Source: Primulina eburnea (lineage: Eukaryota > Streptophyta > Magnoliopsida > Lamiales > Gesneriaceae). Taken from it: a stretch of 64,000 nucleotides of DNA. The translations under genes were made by a program, and so were the position numbers. The notes under the pieces were generated by a model that had not been told where the DNA came from, did no database searches, and saw nothing but the letters and a program-made list of their open reading frames with translations. Below are positions 23,625 through 35,029 of this stretch, piece after piece (position 1 is the stretch's first letter; each line of letters opens with the position of its first letter). The stretch lies in the NCBI RefSeq assembly GCF_022965805.1, contig NW_027331237.1, positions 1-64,000 on the forward strand, written 5' to 3'.

Positions 23625-25033
23625 ATGGCACACTTTAGCAAGATCCCTATGTTCTCTAAGGAAGATTTTGATGATTGGAAGATTAGAATGCAAGCTCATC
23701 TTGCAGCACAAGATGATGACATGTGGTATGTCATCACAGATGGTCCATTGAAAATATTAAAGCCTAACACAGCTGTTGCTGTTACTGAGGGTGCACCGCA
23801 GATGGTTGAAAAATCAAGAAGTGAATGGACCAGTGAAGATAAGAAGAAGGCCAACCTTGATAATGTTGCAAAGGATATATTGTATAAAACTCTCGACAAG
23901 AACACTTTTAGCAAGATCAAAATGTGTTCTACTGCAAAAGATATTTGGGAAAAGCTCATTCAGATATATGAAGGAAATGGGCAGACGAAAGAAAACAAAC
24001 TGTCTGTAGCAATGCAGAAGTTCAAAAATCTAAAAATGAGAGCTGGTGAAACTCTAAACGAGTTCGATGAAAGATTCAGTAGCCTGGTAAATGAGCTAAC
24101 AGCTCTGGGTAAAGAGCATAACAACAGAGAAATAGCCTTCAAGGTGATGAGAGCCTTACCCAGAGAATGAGATGTTAAAACAATGGCTATGAGAGTGTCC
24201 AAAGACTTGAACAAGTTGGAACTGCACGACTTATTTGCAGATCTGAAAGCTTACGAGTTCGAATTGAAAGTAAGAAGTGGAAAAGAGCCTTCAAGCCTAC
24301 CTACCAAGGCTTTTACTGCTACTGCCACTACCTCTTCTACTGCTGCTGCAGTTGTACCTCAAGCACTACCTACTGTGATCAATGACAGTACATTGGAGAA
24401 GACTGCTGAACAAATCAGTAGTGATGCTATGTCTTTATTTGTAAAGAAATTCTCCAGGTTCATGAAGAAGAACCATCGAACTTATCAGGGTCCCAATCGC
24501 AACTTCAAGAAAGATTCACCATCTGGTGATATGGGATGCTTTAACTGTGGAAAGATACGTCACTTCATTGCTGATTGTCCTAAACCAAAGAAGGATGACC
24601 AGAAGAGAAAGGATCACAAGAGGAATGACAAAAAGTCCAGAAGAGATCGAAAAGCAATGATTGCTGAAGAAAGCAAATCCAAATGGGCGGACTCTAGTTC
24701 GAGTCATCTGATTCAGAAAGTCATTCCAGTGACAGTGATGCAGAAGAAGTCAAATGTCTCATGGCAGACAATGATTCAACCTCGACATTTGGAGAGGTAT
24801 TTGATTTTGACTCTAACGTATTTACACGAACTGATTTGATTGATGCACTACATGACATGGTAGAAGAGTATTCTAGACTTTCTCAATCATTTGAAGAAGT
24901 TAAGATCGAAAATCAGAACTTAAAGAATCAGATATACGAATTGGCTGATGTTTGCCTAGATAAGATTTCAGATTTACTTTATAGTAGAAAGATAAATTTC
25001 AGAATTGAATCGATATCAGGTACTGTTTGTTGA
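23625..25033 (+). pseudogene. SIRE-type copia gag, truncated
   Basis: ATG at 23625 (MAHFSKIPMFSKEDFDDWK) begins a copia gag of the UBN2 type. It includes DDWKIRMQAHL, AKDIWEKLIQIYEGNGQTKE and ETLNEFDERFSSLVNELTAL. A TGA at 24168-24170 replaces the Trp expected in ALPREWDVKTMA, and the frame then continues to a zinc knuckle C-F-N-C-GKIR-H-FIAD-C (about 24537-24580). Past 24700 the frame shifts to 24761 (FGEVFDFDSNVFTRTDLIDA), and similarity ends by about 25020 in non-autonomous gypsy sequence. Protease, integrase and RT are absent. Gag would form particles; this copy is dead. Confidence 0.85.
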
Positions 25034-26967
25034 TGCTTTAGAATTTAGCACAGAATGACATTGACTGTACAGAATGTATTGAAAGAATTGAAAGATCAGT
25101 AGGAGAGTACTGACCAGGAGTTACATCTGATTTAATGTTTCTCTATGGCATGTTTAGTATGTTCAGAGATATTCTGTCGATTTCATGCTTGTTGTATCTA
25201 TGATATTTTGATATACTTGCAACATCTGATTGACTGAATCGAATATCTGAAGATTGTATTGAATACTTTGAGAACTGTGATTATTGCATACAGAAATTAT
25301 TCAGATATGAATCCTGGTTGAAACAGATTTTATTCAGAATATGTGAGATCTGCAATTAGTATACTGATTGACTGTGACACAGATGAGATTATGATCAGTG
25401 ACTGAGAATGATACCGATATCACAAAGATCAGAAATTTCAGAAATTACAGAAATGCCAGAAATTTATTTTTGATCTGAGTTGGCAGATTATCTTATATGA
25501 TTGTTGTTCTGTATCTGTCTGAGTATTGTTATATGTCTAAAGCAGTATTTAATACAGATCATTGTGAACTGTTGAGATTAGATACAGTTCAATCCGAATC
25601 AGAGTTGAATTCGAGAATTTCAGTAAATCAGAAATATAATCAGAATGTTCAGAACTTAAATTCGATAATCAGAGCAGAGCATCGATCAGAGTGACAGATA
25701 TGTGATTCGTACTGTATGTGAATGATTATCTTGTGATGTCAAATGTTTCAGAATTGGATAACAGAATTTGATAATGATAGTCAGAGCCGAATACCAGGTA
25801 GGTATTTTGCTTTAATTTATATTATTAACTGATTTATTTATACCAAATCGTTCGAATTGAAATGACAGATAGTGTCAAAAGCACACAGAAATGGGTTCAG
25901 TATTCGTTCAGGTAACAGAAAGTGTATGATCATTCGAACAGATAGTTTTGATATAGACAGATTAAATCAGTTATGATAGAATTTATGATGAAATGTTGAC
26001 AGAACTTGTACTGAAATGTCTGAATCGCCAATAAAATAAGATAGAAAGATAGAATCAGAAGATTTATTACAGAATTTGTATATTTCTGACTAGACATGGG
26101 GAGTATATTTCGATTCATCTTATAATACTTTCCAGATTACGATATGATATGATTGTGATTGACAGATTGTTCAATCTATATCTATTAGTTTGTACAAGAT
26201 GTCGTACAAACAGGACCAGATGACAAAGATCGATGTCATAGAAATGGTCAGATTGAACAGAATGTTTAAGTAGATTATATCAGATGGTGATTTTACTTGA
26301 TTGTGTACTTGTGGCAGAATATACCATAAGTTTTCTCATATATATGATCCACCGATTGACAGATAGTCAGAGGGTACTATCCAGATATTGGAAGATATTC
26401 CAGGAGTTGCAGTGCTGGATGCTAGCACTGACTGATAGGTTATAGGGTCGCTGGGTTATTGTAGTCAGATTATCAGATGGATAGTGAGATGGTTACAGAT
26501 GACATGTTGTACAGTGAGTACTGTAGAGTTCCTTGGTATAAGGATAATATCTCGGAGATACCTGAGATAAGATCTGATATGGTCAAAGATGTGACAAAGA
26601 AAATGTAGCTAATTCAGAAGAGACTGAGGATAGCTCAGACCAGACAGACTTAATATACCGACGTCGGATGTTGACAATTGGTATTCGAAGCTGAAGATTT
26701 AATATACCTTTGACTGGGATAAACAAACTTGATAGCAACTGATGATAATGATTTGTTATGAGCTGTGGTTTGGTATATACGGATGTTGTATTGCCAGTGT
26801 TGCGAAATTGATTTTCTCAAAGCTATTTTGAGAGATAGAATCAAGAATATAAGCTTGGGATTTCAAAATAGATTCATTGAGATGAGTTTTCGATTTAAAA
26901 CTCTGTATACATTTCTTCTGATATATCTGAATTGATAACTTGCGAGTTCGAGGACGAACTCAGACCT
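25034..26967 (+). mobile_element. Non-coding interior of non-autonomous gypsy element (3' half)
   Basis: No long frames. Parallel to the interior at about 51650-53428 of the element 48078-55452: both contain CAGAGCCGAATACCAGGTAGG (25779 and 52317 areas) and the twin hairpin at 26157-26211. The 5' LTR and gag are missing, replaced by SIRE copia sequence to the left. Confidence 0.7.
26157..26211 (+). promoter_or_regulatory. Twin hairpin conserved in non-coding interior
   Basis: GATTGA-8-TCAATC (26157-26176), then GTTTGTAC-8-GTACAAAC (26188-26211). Both stems are perfect. The same pair at the same spacing occurs at 52701-52755, with loop changes in the second hairpin only. Role unknown. Confidence 0.6.
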
Positions 26968-26981
26968 AAGAGGGGGAGAAA
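26944..26981 (+). promoter_or_regulatory. AGGA-loop inverted repeat and polypurine tract
   Basis: GAGTTCG-AGGA-CGAACTC at 26944-26961, then the purine tract AAGAGGGGGAGAA (about 26968-26981) that would prime plus-strand cDNA immediately before the 3' LTR. Confidence 0.75.
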
Positions 26982-27125
26982 TGTAAGGCCCGAGAAATTG
27001 ATCCGGTTAATCTGAAAAGATTTGGAAATGATTATTATAATCATAGATGATAATTGATATGATTATAGACGGAACGGATCGGACGGGGAAAGACGAAAGA
27101 AAATTAAAGAGATGCAAAGAGAAGT

Positions 27126-27405
27126 CCCCGCGCACATGCGCGACATGTATCGGCGCACATGCGCGAGGAAGACAGAACCATGCGCGCACATGCGCGACTT
27201 GAATGCGCGCACATGCGCGGAACGTCCAGTAGCATTGGCGCATATGCGCGACGTAAATGGCGCACATGCGCGGGAGGGGCAGTAGGTTCGGCGCATATGT
27301 GCGAGAAGAGTGGCGCATATGCGTGAGAAGTCGGAGTGCTGGTTTGAACAACCGGCGCATATGCGCGACTTTGTGCGCGCATATGCAGCACATGCACGAC
27401 GCCAC
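27126..27405. repeat. Array of about ten GCGCAYATGCGC palindromes in LTR
   Basis: Copies near 27130, 27152, 27181, 27209, 27237, 27258, 27290, 27312, 27353 and 27377. GCGCATATGCGC is a perfect 12-bp palindrome; GCGCACATGCGC differs by one base. Irregular spacers of 10-35 bases. It sits 5' of an AT-rich TATA-like stretch (GTATATAGATATATAC, about 27427). Confidence 0.9.
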
Positions 27406-28655
27406 TTGGGTTATCATGCACGAGTTGTATATAGATATATACATACAAACGTTAATTTAGAAGGAAACAAAGGAAATTGAGGAGAGAAATGTTAAGTTTT
27501 CTTCGAAGAGTATTAGCGTGAGTTGTGAACAATCCGTCCGTCAGAATTTGAATCTGACTTCAGTATAGAGTTCCTATCAACGCAGGCTACAACTGGACGT
27601 AAGTTTTGTTACGTTTGGACAAGATTTGAATTTATGATATTGTCAGAATTGAATATGAATCAGATATGATGTTTCTGCTACAGTATATATTGTATAATTG
27701 AAGTCAGATTAAAGAACAGACTGTTTCTATAATTGTTATGAATTTCAGAGTTGATTTGACTGAGATTCGATATCAGATTTGTGTTATCATTGAGATTACG
27801 AGTTATACCAGTATTGATTATGAGTTCTGGTATTATATTTGTGATGTTGAGATTGACGGAGTTATTCAGATTGTATTGTTATGCCGTCGAAACATCAGTT
27901 GATTTATATTTGATCAGAGTCAGTATTAAAGAGAGTGTACTATTACGTTATTGACATTGATCAGATTGTATTTTGATTTGAGTATTAATCGGAACAGATT
28001 CTGAACTGAGATATATACTGATATTGTATTTATGTGATTGTCATTACCAGACTGGGTATGGACAGATTGGAAGACAAGACCTCGTCTTCATCAGATCGTG
28101 AAGATAAAGGTATAAATAAATGTTGATTCGGGATGGCACAACTCGAGTTGGGTTTGACTCGAGTTCTCCCTAAATCACATACTTGATTTCATTGATATTT
28201 GCAGATTATCAGATTGATATGTTTAGTCTATTGAATGATAGCAGAGCTAGAGTTTGAGTCTAGGGCAGATCAGCCTAGCTAGGGCAGAACCGCCGAGTCT
28301 TTCTCAGAACCGATAAGACTCTAGACTTACGGTGTATCGATGAGTTTTAGATGTAGATCGACGTCTATTGTAGACACTCGATACAGCATACCAAATTCTA
28401 ACTTAGATCGGGATCCCTAGATTAGAACGAGAGATGAGTCAAGTATTAGATATTGCGACTAGAGTTTGATTTGCAGATCCGTATTAAGGTATGTTTCGTA
28501 GATTACGATTCAGGGTGTATGTACAGACCAGTATTGATACATGTTGGATTATGCTACATGTGATAAGATATATTTCATGCTGTTATGTTAATTCAGTTAA
28601 CTGCATGTATACATTGTTTATACTGGGATATTTATATCTCACCGTAGTTATCCGG

Positions 28656-28690
28656 CTGTTGTCTTGTTTTGTATGTGTGCATGACAACAG
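28656..28690 (+). promoter_or_regulatory. LTR stem-loop
   Basis: CTGTTGTC...GACAACAG with a loop ending in GTATGTGTGCA, followed by GTGGGGCAGGATCAGGGTC. Same structure at 49756-49790, 55115-55149 and (with paired changes) 62950-62983. Confidence 0.7.
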
Positions 28691-28983
28691 GTGGGGCAGG
28701 ATCAGGGTCCAGAAGATGATGAGAGATCGAGATTAGAGTGGTTATCACGGACTTGGATATAGATAGGTTTCATTACTTGATTGTAGTAATTGAACCTTAG
28801 TTGAACTAGATATATGTTGTACATGATTTGTATTATTATACTAGTTTGTATAATAAATTGATTTCATTACCTTCCGCATTTTAAAAGAAAAATTTTTAGA
28901 CCCTGTTTATCTTAATTGATAATTAAACCCCAAAGATGATTAAGAAGATGATTAGCGTCCGGGTCCCCACAATATATATATAT

Positions 28984-29164
28984 GAGTGAGTCTCATGTGA
29001 GACCGTCTCACGGAACATAATCTGTGAGACGGGTCAACCCTACCCATATTCACAATAAAAAGTAATACTCTTAGCATAAAAAGTAATACATTTTCATGGG
29101 TGATCCAAATTAGAGATCCGTCTCACAAATACGACCCGTGAGACCGTCTCATACAAGTTTTTGC
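28984..29164. mobile_element. MITE of the GAGACCGTCTC type
   Basis: About 180 bp with related ends (TGTGAGACCGTCTCACGG at the left, CCGTGAGACCGTCTCATAC at the right) and an internal AAAAAGTAATACT pair of repeats. Flanked on both sides by (AT)n. Non-coding. I recognise this as an abundant repeat of lamiid genomes. A diverged copy is at 18190-18366. Confidence 0.75.
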
Positions 29165-30491
29165 CTATATATATATGATTAGCTGTCTCTTTACTTTCTT
29201 GAGAACATGGGCAAACATATCCTTTTTGCACCTTGCCAGCTTGATTAAGTGCATGCATATATTCATAGGTCTCGAACTTTTTTGCGTTCAAAATGAATCA
29301 AATTTAATGTTTATAAATACCCATATACACGTAAAAATAAAGTAAATCATTTTTAATCTTCCATCTATATTTTTGTTGTCTATGTACATAATTTTTTTTT
29401 TCCTTATTAAATTATCACAGTCTTGAACATAAGAGAGATTTGATCGAGATTTTATAATCTCCTAATCGGCATCTTACACGAACATCGATTTTAGAACATC
29501 AATATATGTTGCAAACCTTCAACGGAACGAGTGTTTCGAATCAAATCACTTCTCTTTTCTCTATTCCATAACACACAATTAAGATGAAATTTCGAGACCT
29601 TGATAATGTAAGTTGAACGTCAAAATAAAATTTTGGATGAGTCTCACTTATTTTATGTTAGTCCAATGTGTGTCCACTTGAGATATTAGGTGAATTGGTC
29701 ACGGACAGCGACTCGTCCCATTGGATTAATAGAATGACTAGTGATTTTTATTTCTTACTTTTTTTTATTTGATTGAGAGAATGTTGAAGATTTCACGGGG
29801 AAAATAATTTTTTTGTCAATAGTTTATCTTAATTCGGGTTTTGGTCAACTAAATTTCAAAGCTTACCAACTTTTAATTTTTTGACTATTTTAGTCTAATT
29901 GATAATGTAACACCAGAAAAGCCCGCAAGTATAAATCCTGTTGTTATGTCATCATTTTCCGAAAACCCGAGAGAAATCGGGAAATTAGGTGCATGTGACA
30001 AGCTCAGTAGTTCTTGGAATCTTGATCGACTGGATCAATTCAAACCTAGAGAAATAGGGAAATTATTTAAAAGGGACTTTAAATTTTATTTTATTTTATT
30101 TTTTTGAAGCAAAAAGGGACTTTAATTACGATTGAATGGATCGCTGATTGTACCCAAGACATGTTGTGCATTTAAGGATCCAATTTGCATGCTCCAATAT
30201 ACGTAATTCCTGCCTGTAGATATGATTATTGACTTGTAATAACCTAATAATTGCGTCAAGTTTGAAAATTATACGCAATTGATGGGAGACATGTGATTTT
30301 TTTAATCAATATTTTACATTTTCTAGTTGCGGGCAAAGAGACGCTTCATCCATTTAAAAAAAACAATTTTAATCGAATCCTGACGAGTTGTTCATTTAAC
30401 AATCTCGATACATTTGGGCTCACGTGGGCCACATGTTTAGACATTAACTTTACCACCTTAAAATCAAATGTATTGGGGCAATTGGATCTAT
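29165..30491. other. No gene seen; AT-rich
   Basis: Poly(T) near 29391 and 30091. No protein-like frame. Segment 29790-29960 resembles a low-copy non-coding repeat. Confidence 0.4.
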
Positions 30492-31938
30492 TAGGGATGA
30501 CAAGGAGTCTAGGAGAGGCGGATTTGGCCAAACCCCGGACTCATCCCACCATCATGTAGAACCCGACAGATTCAATCCGGGTTGGATCGGTTGATCCGTC
30601 GAAAATATTTAATTTTATATTTATTCAATAAAAAATAACTAATATAATTATAGTTAAGATATTAATTATTTAGTCTAAAAAAATATAGTTATATCATTAA
30701 TGAAGGGGATCGATTTTGAGTGTTCAAATGCGCAACGGAAGTTCAAAATTGTTTTAAGGGCATGAAAACCGAAATTTTAAAAGGAAAAATTTCTTGAACA
30801 CCTCATGTACTAGCATGCAACATATACAAAAACACAAACTATGACATTCATAGGGTGTTTAAAAATGTTATCTATCAATCTCAAAGATTGATGTAATGGC
30901 TTCAACCAAGTTGTAAACAACTTGGCTCTTCAAAGGCAAGACAAATATACAAGCTCTCCTTGTCCTTGAGTCCTTCCTTCAAAATCAAGCCAATCACTTG
31001 CTAACTAGATCTCTTCTTACTTTGCACTAAAAAATAAGAAGATTTTTCTTTGAGAAGTGCAAGAATTCCTCAACAATTGAAGAAAAAAATTGGGAGAAAA
31101 ATTGGATGCAAATTTCGGCCAAAGTGAGGGAGAGTGGGAGAGTGAATGACTTGTCTTGGCTGTGGGAAAAACTAAAAGAAGCATGTGCATACCATGCCAA
31201 TATTTTAATCAAAAGTAATCCACAACCCTGCACCTCCCAAGCATGCAAATCAAGGGGGCTTGTAACATTTACAAAGGGCACATGGACTTTTAATTTAAAT
31301 TTTCTCAAACATATTTGAGCCCAATTAAACAATGCTTGATTTTATTCAAGCCCACTAGTTAAATAATTATTTCCAATTGGGCTCTACAAGGCTCAATGTT
31401 ATTTAATTAATTCAACACTTGAATTAATTTAATTATTTGGACTCTACTAGGCCCACTAGTGTTAAATTAATTCAACACTTGAATTAATTTAATTTAGTCC
31501 ATAATAATGTTTATGAAAATCATAATTTTCAAATACATTATTCACTTGGCCAACTTTTAATTTAGGAACACATTCATAAATTAAAAGTTACATTTCTCTC
31601 ATCGAAGTCATACTTCTATTTTTTCTTACGCTTATAAACTCCTTTATAAGCCGTTCAACACATTGAACTATTTTACTTCTCAACGGGATCTAGAAAGCTA
31701 GTACTTGTGTGGCCCTCAATGGTTCATTGATACAACTAGCCGTTGGTTTACAACTCCATGTGATTCGGACTAAACATGTCCTTATACGAGCATACCCCAA
31801 TTGCTCCATTCTTAATTATCAACTCCTTGATAATAAGAACGTCAGAACTCAAGTATGATAATACCCAACCAATCATATTAAACGCCTAGCAGCATCGCTT
31901 ACATGATTCCCTAGGTATCAAATGATAGTGCCTGCAAG

Positions 31939-31956
31939 AACCATTCAATTATGGTT
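31939..31956. promoter_or_regulatory. Conserved LTR core with small inverted repeat
   Basis: AACCAT-6-ATGGTT inside a block shared with 43421-43438 and, diverged, 14923-14939, all adjoining the GTACAGTACGGTCCC segment (or its complement). Conserved between two copia families. Confidence 0.5.
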
Positions 31957-32480
31957 AGCGTACAGTACGGTCCCTTCAACTCATATATCCCGACCGATTC
32001 GACAACCATTGGTATATCGAGAGTTGTCAATGAATCTATATTATGTGTCATGTCGTATTTGCATTGATGGTGTAATCTATGAAACCCCTTTCATAATTAC
32101 CATCATACTCTGATAAGAGATTTCATACTACACATACATGAGAACACATAGGATATCCATATCCGAAGGTAAGCGGTGAATCCCCGACTAAAATGCATCG
32201 ACTCCTATATGTTTCGACAGAACACCCAACCTTGCCACCTGATGACCCCATGATAGTCGGTAAACAAGTCAAAGTGTAATTCTAGCACATAGAGTCTCAA
32301 TGTTGTCCCGGGTCATAAGGAGTAATGGTGTACAACCATAAACTAGAACGTTCCCACTCGATAAGTGAGAACCACTTCACTTGGAAAGTCTTTTATGGAG
32401 GGTTGTTCAGTGCACTGTAGTAGCCCGAATTCCAAATTGGGTAATTAACGGATTAATGGTGATTAATCATGATCGGAAGG

Positions 32481-32760
32481 TCCGAAGATGGTTCGGAAGC
32501 ACCGAAGAGTTCGTAAGGTCCGAAGTGAGTTCGGTGGATCCGATCATTAGGTGTCAAGAGTTGATCGACACGTGGGAGTTCGGACGTTCCGAAGTGTATG
32601 ATCGGAGGATCCGATCCTAAGGTGTCAAGAGCAGCTGGACACGTGCATGTTCGGACGGTCCGAAGTGTATGATCGGAGGATCCGATCATGAGCTGTCAAG
32701 AGCCAGTGGACACGTAGCGTTCGGACGTTCCGAAGTGGTGTTCGGAGGATCCGAACATGG
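32481..32760. repeat. TTCGGA...TCCGAA / GATCGGAGGATCCGATC dyad array with ACACGTG sites
   Basis: Alternating dyads: GTTCGGACGTTCCGAAGT, GATCGGAGGATCCGATC (twice), TTCGGACGGTCCGAAGT and TTCGGAGGATCCGAAC. Units are separated by GTGTCAAGAG...GGACACGTG-type spacers containing ACACGT G-box-like cores. The array ends at the TATA box. An identical copy is in the 3' LTR (35095-35374); a related array is at 61960-62210. Confidence 0.9.
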
Positions 32761-32762
32761 CC

Positions 32763-32770
32763 TATAAATA
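32763..32770 (+). promoter_or_regulatory. TATA box of gag-only element
   Basis: TATAAATA immediately downstream of the dyad array; same at 35377-35384 in the 3' LTR and 62215-62222 in the LTR at 61722. Marks the U3/R boundary region. Confidence 0.7.
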
Positions 32771-33807
32771 GTGCTCGGATTTCTCATTTGTGACTTGCCA
32801 TTCCTTGAGTTGAGTCTTCTCTTTGAGAGTTTTGGAAGGATTCTAGGGCTAGTTGTTGTTCGAGCGATAGCCAAGAGCTGCCGGGATTGGTAGCGTAGCA
32901 GTGCCGGAGTTTCGAGGCAATCGACATCAAAGGGCTGTCGACGGACGAAGGCTTGGTTTAGACCTGCTGTTTGGTTGTTCCAGTGGATTAGGATTGCTGT
33001 GATAGAGGTACGAAAGTACTATCCGAGATATCCTGGTTGAGTATACATTCTTATATGTGTTGCATGATTATGTGGTGCATTGATATATGTCATATGGTGC
33101 ATGCTATTATGTCACGTTTATTACTGCACGTTGCATTTCATGTTGAGCCGTATTCTCCTTTGAGATAGCCTTTACTGTTGAGCTGTATCTCTTTCGAGAT
33201 AAGCTATATCTTGGGACCGCTCAGCCCTGTCTTGTGGACGCATGGACACCGAGAGTACACAGTGGCCGACGGGTCGGGAGGGCTTCGGTGGTCCGGGACA
33301 TTTTAGGTCCACGTCTGTCTTGTAGTGGATGCAGTGACCCAGAGGTTGGACCGCGCGGCACTATCCACTTGGCGCCTCTAGACTGAGCATTGTTGAGATC
33401 CTTTTGTGATTCCTGTTTCTTGACTACCCCGGTATCATGATCATAGCATGTGCATTTCATATAGGTCTGTATACTCATACTTTTGTACTGGGCGTTCTTA
33501 TCGCTCACGTCCTCGGTTTTGTTTATTCTTGGACACCCCATTCCCACGGGGCAGGCCTCAGGTTGGACAGCTCAGGAGGAGCAGGAGGAGGACGTGAGTA
33601 TCTGATTGGTTTAGTTTATCGGTATTGTTTTGATTCGATATGGTTGTATTGGATATTTTATTTTGAGTTATTCTAGACTTCGATTGGATTGTATAATCGG
33701 TATAGTTGTTGACTTTTTCCGCTGTTATCTCTGATTATTGTTTATTAGGTTAATTGCATGCTTAGTTTTTGATTAGTAGGTGATTCTGGAACGGGTCACT
33801 ACATTTA

Positions 33808-33819
33808 TGGTATCAGAGC
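33808..33819 (+). promoter_or_regulatory. Primer-binding site (initiator tRNA-Met)
   Basis: TGGTATCAGAGC four bases after the 5' LTR. Confidence 0.9.
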
Positions 33820-33902
33820 ATGCGTACGATTTTGGGATATAGATTTCTGTTTTGGGAATTCCGTTGACCAATTTACTAGTTTCCCTATTCTATCTTGTAG
33901 CG

Positions 33903-34928
33903 ATGGCTGACCATTTTGATGACGGGAGTAGTCAGGGGAGTGTAGGTCGTTGGGGTGACCAGGACGATCGTAGGCGTCATCGTGAACATCGTCATCGTCG
34001 GGATGGTCCTAGGCGTTTCGATATGCATCGTTTCATTCAGATGGGGCCTAAGCCTCTAGTTGGTGGAGAGACTCCTGATGATGCTGAGGATTGGATAGAA
34101 CGCATGGAGAGTTGTTTCCGCGCATTCCAGTGCACCGATGAGCAGAAGATGGAGACCCTTAGTTTTCTTCTTGAGGGCCGTGCTCGCAGGTGGTGGCGAT
34201 CGACTTCTGCGCCGATAGTTCAGTCTCAGGGTAGAGCGACTTGGGCCGATTTCCGTGCAGCGTTCATGCAGCTGTACTTTCCTCCAGCCCTTCGCCAGGC
34301 CAAGACGATTGAGCTCCTGAATCTGAAGCAGGGTAGTATGTCTGTTGATGAGTATCAGCAGAAATTCTTCGAGTTGTTACCCTTTGCGCCTCATATCAGT
34401 GGCAGTTCTGAAGCCAAGTACGATCATTTCCTTCAGGGCCTTAACCAGGAGATTTTTGATCGTGTCACCGTCTGTGATAATCCTACTTCTTACGATGGGT
34501 TGGTGAACCGGTGTCGCCAGGCAGAGATCAGTCTCCAGCGTGGTAGGGCTATTTTTTCTTCTAGACCTTCGCATACTTTGAGCCCTCGACCTCAGTCTTT
34601 CAAGAAGTCAGGTTCTTCTTCTTCTGGATCTGGATCAAGGTCTAGCGGTGATGTTCGCTTTGGTGAGAAGAAGGATGCTTGTGTGCATTGTGGGAAGAAC
34701 CATCCATCGGAGCAATGCCGATTAGCAGCAGGAGCTTGTTTTCAGTGCGGAGAGATGGGTCATCTCAAGAAGAATTGTCCTCAGTTGCGAGGTGGAGCAG
34801 GATCTGGTTCTGGATCCCAGACGACTGTTCAGCAGAGGAGACAGGGTCAGGCAGTGGGTAGTTCGAATCTTCGACCTCGTGCCCAAGGTCAGGTTTTTGC
34901 GCTGAACCAGGATCAGCCTGGGATGTAA
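33903..34928 (+). CDS. Retrotransposon gag of gag-only gypsy element
   Basis: Intact 341-codon frame from ATG 33903 (MADHFDDGSSQGS). An upstream in-frame extension to 33852 lacks an ATG and is not used. After an Arg/His-rich N-terminus (RRRHREHRHRRDGPRRF) the gag core runs with DDAEDWIERMESCFRAF, METLSFLLEGRARRWW, ADFRAAFMQLYFPPALRQAK and SVDEYQQKFFELLPFAPH. A Ser/Gly-rich linker follows, then two zinc knuckles: C-VH-C-GKN-H-PSEQ-C (CX2CX3HX4C) and C-FQ-C-GEMG-H-LKKN-C (CX2CX4HX4C). It would assemble particles and bind element RNA in the cytoplasm. It ends with a clean stop about 100 bp before the 3' LTR. Intact and young, so it may be expressed. Confidence 0.93.
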   Translation: MADHFDDGSSQGSVGRWGDQDDRRRHREHRHRRDGPRRFDMHRFIQMGPKPLVGGETPDDAEDWIERMESCFRAFQCTDEQKMETLSFLLEGRARRWWRSTSAPIVQSQGRATWADFRAAFMQLYFPPALRQAKTIELLNLKQGSMSVDEYQQKFFELLPFAPHISGSSEAKYDHFLQGLNQEIFDRVTVCDNPTSYDGLVNRCRQAEISLQRGRAIFSSRPSHTLSPRPQSFKKSGSSSSGSGSRSSGDVRFGEKKDACVHCGKNHPSEQCRLAAGACFQCGEMGHLKKNCPQLRGGAGSGSGSQTTVQQRRQGQAVGSSNLRPRAQGQVFALNQDQPGM

Positions 34929-34993
34929 TTGTTATACAGTTGTAATGAAGAATATTTGCAGTGTATTACAATGGTGTTCTATTCTCTTGCCTA

Positions 34994-35029
34994 GATTTCG
35001 AGGACGAAATCGTTTTAAGGGGGGGAGAA
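34994..35029 (+). promoter_or_regulatory. AGGA-loop inverted repeat and polypurine tract
   Basis: GATTTCG-AGGA-CGAAATC at 34994-35011, then TTTTAAGGGGGGGAGAA to 35029. Same arrangement as at 26944, 53404, 57343 and (minus) 60694. Confidence 0.8.

Larger units (their letters stand above)
26982..28971 (+). mobile_element. 3' LTR of non-autonomous gypsy element
   Basis: TGTAAGGCCCGAGAAATT...CGGGTCCCCACA, 1990 bp, directly after a purine tract. Its 3' end matches the LTR ends at 50094, 55452 and 63271. It contains the GCGCATATGCGC array (27126-27405) and the stem-loop at 28656-28690. No matching 5' LTR is in the window. A target duplication cannot be judged because the left end is lost. Confidence 0.85.
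32416..33803 (+). mobile_element. 5' LTR of gag-only element
   Basis: Contains the TTCGGA/TCCGAA dyad array (32481-32760) and directly after it a TATA box TATAAATA at 32763-32770. Ends ...GGGTCACTACA four bases before the primer site. Confidence 0.95.

Noticed and set aside
27126..27405. CRISPR-like look of regularly recurring palindromic repeats
   Set aside because: Plant nuclear context, irregular spacers, no cas genes, and the array lies inside an LTR.
27007..27460. Cys/His/Arg-rich minus-strand frames over the GCGCATATGCGC array
   Set aside because: Arise only because the palindromes read as repeated RMC/HMR peptides; they overlap an LTR and have no family match.
31922..32113. 63-codon frame found in both copia LTRs (again at 43404-43595)
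   Set aside because: Conserved as DNA in a third, diverged LTR where the frame is broken, so the conservation is not coding.
33221..33547. 108-codon minus-strand frame present in both LTRs of the gag-only element (again at 35835-36161)
   Set aside because: Identity simply reflects identical LTRs; antisense, no motif, no start context.
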